Origin: Moritella sp. JT01
GTDB taxonomy: Bacteria; Pseudomonadota; Gammaproteobacteria; Enterobacterales; Moritellaceae
Reading direction: 5' to 3'
DNA length: 64,000 nucleotides
NCBI RefSeq assembly: GCF_001574435.1
Contig: NZ_LOCN01000026.1
Location: 51,332 to 115,331, forward strand
Shown here: in pieces, positions 61,584 to 64,000 of the stretch
Position numbering within the stretch: position 1 is the first letter of the stretch
Layout of the letters: each line of letters opens with the position of its first letter
Notes under the pieces: generated by a model
Told to the model about the DNA's origin: nothing
The model's input: only the letters and a program-made list of their open reading frames with translations
The model's database searches: none
Position numbers and translations under genes: made by a program

Positions 61584-64000
61584 ATGAAAAGAATGTTAAT
61601 TAATGCAACTCAAAAAGAAGAGTTGCGCGTTGCGCTAGTTGATGGGCAACGCCTTTATGATCTAGATATTGAAAGCCCTGGTCATGAACAAAAGAAAGCG
61701 AATATCTATAAAGGTAAAATTACCCGTGTAGAACCAAGCTTAGAAGCTGCTTTTGTTGATTACGGTGCAGACCGCCACGGTTTCCTTCCTCTTAAAGAAA
61801 TCTCTCGCACTTACTTCAAACAAGGTACAGGTAAGCAACGTGGACGTCCGAGTATTAAGGATGTTGTTGCAGAAGGTACCGAAGTAATTGTTCAGATTGA
61901 AAAAGAAGAACGTGGTAACAAAGGTGCAGCATTAACAACCTTCATTAGTTTAGCAGGTAGTTATCTTGTTCTAATGCCAAACAATCCTCGTGCAGGCGGT
62001 ATTTCACGTCGCATCGAAGGTGATGAGCGTACTGAACTCAAATCAGCACTTGCTACATTAGAATTACCAGAAGGCATGGGACTCATTGTTCGTACTGCTG
62101 GTGTGGGTAAATCTGCTGAAGAATTAGAATGGGATCTTAAAGTACTGTTAAATCATTGGGGAGCAATCCAAGATAGTGCTAAAGACCGTCAAGGTACCTT
62201 TTTAATACATCAAGAAAGTAACGTGATAGCCCGTGCGATTCGTGATTATCTTCGTCGTGATATTGGTGAAATTCTCATTGATCATCCAAAAGCGTTTGAA
62301 GAAGCTAAAAACCGCATCAAATTAATACGCCCAGACTTTATCGACCGTATTAAATTGTATCAAGGTGATGTGCCTTTATTCAATCACTACCAAATTGAAA
62401 CTCAAATCGAATCAGCTTTTCAACGCGAAGTTCGCCTACCATCAGGTGGTTCAATTGTTATTGACCCAACTGAAGCCTTAACATCAATTGATATCAACTC
62501 TGCACGTGCAACACGCGGTGGCGATATTGAAGAAACAGCATTAAATACTAACTTAGAAGCCGCAGATGAAGTTGCTCGTCAACTACGTCTACGAGATCTT
62601 GGTGGCCTTGTTGTTATCGACTTTATCGATATGGGTCCAGTTAAAAACCAACGTGAAGTTGAAAACTGCTTACGTGACGCGGTACGACAAGATCGAGCGC
62701 GAATTCAATTAGGTCGTATCTCTCGATTTGGTCTAATGGAAATGTCTCGTCAACGTATCCGCCCTTCTCTTGGTGAATCAAGTACGCATGTCTGTCCTCG
62801 CTGTGATGGTCAAGGTACGATCCGTGATAATGAATCTTTAGCACTTTCTATTCTACGTTTAATCGAAGAAGAGTCTCTAAAAGAAAATACAAATCACATC
62901 GTAGCGCAAGTACCGGTTCCAGTTGCTGCTTACCTATTAAATGAAAAACGTAACTCAATCCTACGTTTAGAGAAACGCTATAAAGTTAAAAGCTTCATCA
63001 TTCCAAATGAGAACTTACAAACGCCTCATTTTGAAGTTTCTCGTGTTAAAGCGGATGACGATAGCTCTGAGTTATCAAGTACTGAACTGACACAGTCACG
63101 TGAATTTACTCGTTATGAACCAAAAGTGAATAACGAAACGGTTCAACCGCTTGTGAAGCCAATTAACACGCCTGAAAACTCAACGGCTAAACCAACTCCA
63201 GAAGTTAAAAAAGCAACAAAAAGTACAAGACCTAAAGCACCAACTCAAGCTAAACCAGTGAAGCCGGTTATAGAAAAAGAATCGGTATTTAGCCGTATTA
63301 GCAAAGCTATTTCAGGGTTCTTTAGTAGCGACGAAAAAGTTGTCGTAAAAGAAACGGTTAAAGAAGCACCTAAAAAGACGGTAACAGAAAAAATATCGAG
63401 TAACCGTCATAGTGATGAGCCTCGTAAACCACGTACCCGTCGTAATCGCAAACCTCGAACTCTTGATAATGTTGAAAACAAACAACAAGACGCTAATGAA
63501 ACAGCCGATGTTGAATCGAAACCGCATAACAACGTGGAATCAAAACAGCACAATAAGTTAGATGAAAAACAAAAAACTCACAATCAAGATAAGTCGCCTA
63601 CACAGACTAAAAATGCGAAAGAAGAAAACAGCTCACAAAATCAAGCTGTTTTAGCTGAACGTCGCCAACGCCGAAATATGCGTAAAAAAGTACGTGTAAA
63701 CAATGAACAAACAGTATCTGCAGAATCAGAACAAACACCTGCAACAGCTGATGTTTTGAACACGTCTAAGTCTGATGTAAATACGCAACCTAAACGTACT
63801 CGTCGTGGCCCTAAAAATGCTAAGACTAACGATGTAGTAAAAACTGAAAATGCAGAAGTAACTAAGCCTGTAACGGCTGAAGTAACTAAACCTGTAACAG
63901 CAGCGGTAACTAAACCTGTAACAGCAGCGGTAACTAAACCTGTAACAGCAGCGGTAACTAAACCTGTAACAGCAGCAGTAACTAAACCTGTAACAGCAGC
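61584..64000 (+). CDS. rne: ribonuclease E (partial, runs off the window)
   Basis: RNase E is the main endonuclease of mRNA decay and rRNA/tRNA processing, and the scaffold of the degradosome. About 805 codons are present. The S1 domain ([36 protein letters not shown]) is followed by the 5'-sensor and RNase H regions, then the catalytic Asp cluster in [20 protein letters not shown] and [10 protein letters not shown]. The zinc-link is CPRCDGQG. The disordered C-terminal half is Lys/Arg/Thr-rich and ends here in a VTKPVTAA tandem repeat. The ATG lacks a strong ribosome site. Confidence 0.97.
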   Translation, partial: MKRMLINATQKEELRVALVDGQRLYDLDIESPGHEQKKANIYKGKITRVEPSLEAAFVDYGADRHGFLPLKEISRTYFKQGTGKQRGRPSIKDVVAEGTEVIVQIEKEERGNKGAALTTFISLAGSYLVLMPNNPRAGGISRRIEGDERTELKSALATLELPEGMGLIVRTAGVGKSAEELEWDLKVLLNHWGAIQDSAKDRQGTFLIHQESNVIARAIRDYLRRDIGEILIDHPKAFEEAKNRIKLIRPDFIDRIKLYQGDVPLFNHYQIETQIESAFQREVRLPSGGSIVIDPTEALTSIDINSARATRGGDIEETALNTNLEAADEVARQLRLRDLGGLVVIDFIDMGPVKNQREVENCLRDAVRQDRARIQLGRISRFGLMEMSRQRIRPSLGESSTHVCPRCDGQGTIRDNESLALSILRLIEEESLKENTNHIVAQVPVPVAAYLLNEKRNSILRLEKRYKVKSFIIPNENLQTPHFEVSRVKADDDSSELSSTELTQSREFTRYEPKVNNETVQPLVKPINTPENSTAKPTPEVKKATKSTRPKAPTQAKPVKPVIEKESVFSRISKAISGFFSSDEKVVVKETVKEAPKKTVTEKISSNRHSDEPRKPRTRRNRKPRTLDNVENKQQDANETADVESKPHNNVESKQHNKLDEKQKTHNQDKSPTQTKNAKEENSSQNQAVLAERRQRRNMRKKVRVNNEQTVSAESEQTPATADVLNTSKSDVNTQPKRTRRGPKNAKTNDVVKTENAEVTKPVTAEVTKPVTAAVTKPVTAAVTKPVTAAVTKPVTAAVTKPVTA
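63858..64000 (+). repeat. 24-bp in-frame tandem repeat in rne
   Basis: About six copies of GTAACTAAACCTGTAACAGC plus AGCG encode VTKPVTAA (first copy VTKPVTAE). The later copies are almost identical at DNA level, pointing to recent slippage expansion. The array continues past the window end. Confidence 0.95.

Noticed and set aside
63858..64000. Repeat array considered as a CRISPR
   Set aside because: Units are contiguous, 24 bp, in frame and have no unique spacers; they encode a protein repeat in RNase E.
1..64000. tRNA and rRNA genes
   Set aside because: I recognised no tRNA cloverleaf or rRNA sequence anywhere in the window; this was a visual scan, not a covariance search.

Overview
The window looks like chromosome of a marine gammaproteobacterium. 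It is AT-rich, and its core gene order matches that of enteric, Vibrio, Shewanella and Moritella chromosomes. A DUF3466 gene next to uup, an NAD-type 180-kDa glutamate dehydrogenase, GlyGly-CTERM and PEP-CTERM-like tails, and integron-cassette debris point to the Moritella/Shewanella/Psychromonas side of the class. The genus is an inference.

Layout. (1) 1-700: fabA with a recognisable FadR/FabR control region. (2) About 700-18,900: an accessory region inserted between the convergent 3' ends of fabA and rmf, which are neighbours in E. coli. It holds a decayed IS3-family copy, a signal-peptidase fragment, P2-like terminase debris, and two stretches of integron-type gene cassettes with attC-like sites but no integron integrase (2.4-6.4 kb and 11.3-15.7 kb). 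Within it are a GC-rich selO, a family of small tyrosine-recombinase elements with recombinase-less copies, an MFS efflux/LysR pair, an ISNCY-type insertion sequence, a PAS-PAS-MCP chemoreceptor and a PEP-CTERM-like exported protein. (3) 18,900-38,500, all on the minus strand: rmf, a DUF3466 gene, uup, a glutaredoxin-like gene, rlmKL, zapC, pyrD, gdhB, pepN, prc, proQ and yebG with a LexA box. (4) 38,700-49,900, plus strand: a letA gene split in two, letB with seven MCE domains, rsmF, and a three-gene DUF2760-Hsp70-Hsp70 module. (5) 50,000-59,300, minus strand: a DUF2960 gene, then the fatty-acid and replication cluster yceD-rpmF-plsX-fabD-fabG-acpP-fabF-mltG-tmk-holB-tatD, from which fabH and pabC are missing. 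(6) 59,400-64,000: maf (yceF), rluC, and the start of rne, which runs off the window and carries a 24-bp tandem repeat in its C-terminal tail.

How the genes work together. The core part combines fatty-acid synthesis (fabA, plsX, fabD, fabG, acpP, fabF), envelope lipid transport and periplasmic processing (letAB, prc, mltG), ribosome and RNA maintenance (rmf, uup, rlmKL, rsmF, rluC, rne, proQ) and nucleotide and DNA metabolism (pyrD, tmk, holB, yebG). The accessory part is a layered deposit: cassettes next to recombinase elements, one element cut by an insertion sequence, and several frameshifted or truncated genes.

The most unusual items are the recombinase element family with solo copies (about 6.57-14.03 kb), a selO that appears to sit in an integron-type cassette, and the DUF2760-Hsp70-Hsp70 module. 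All function calls come from reading motifs and remembered family sequences; no database search was run.
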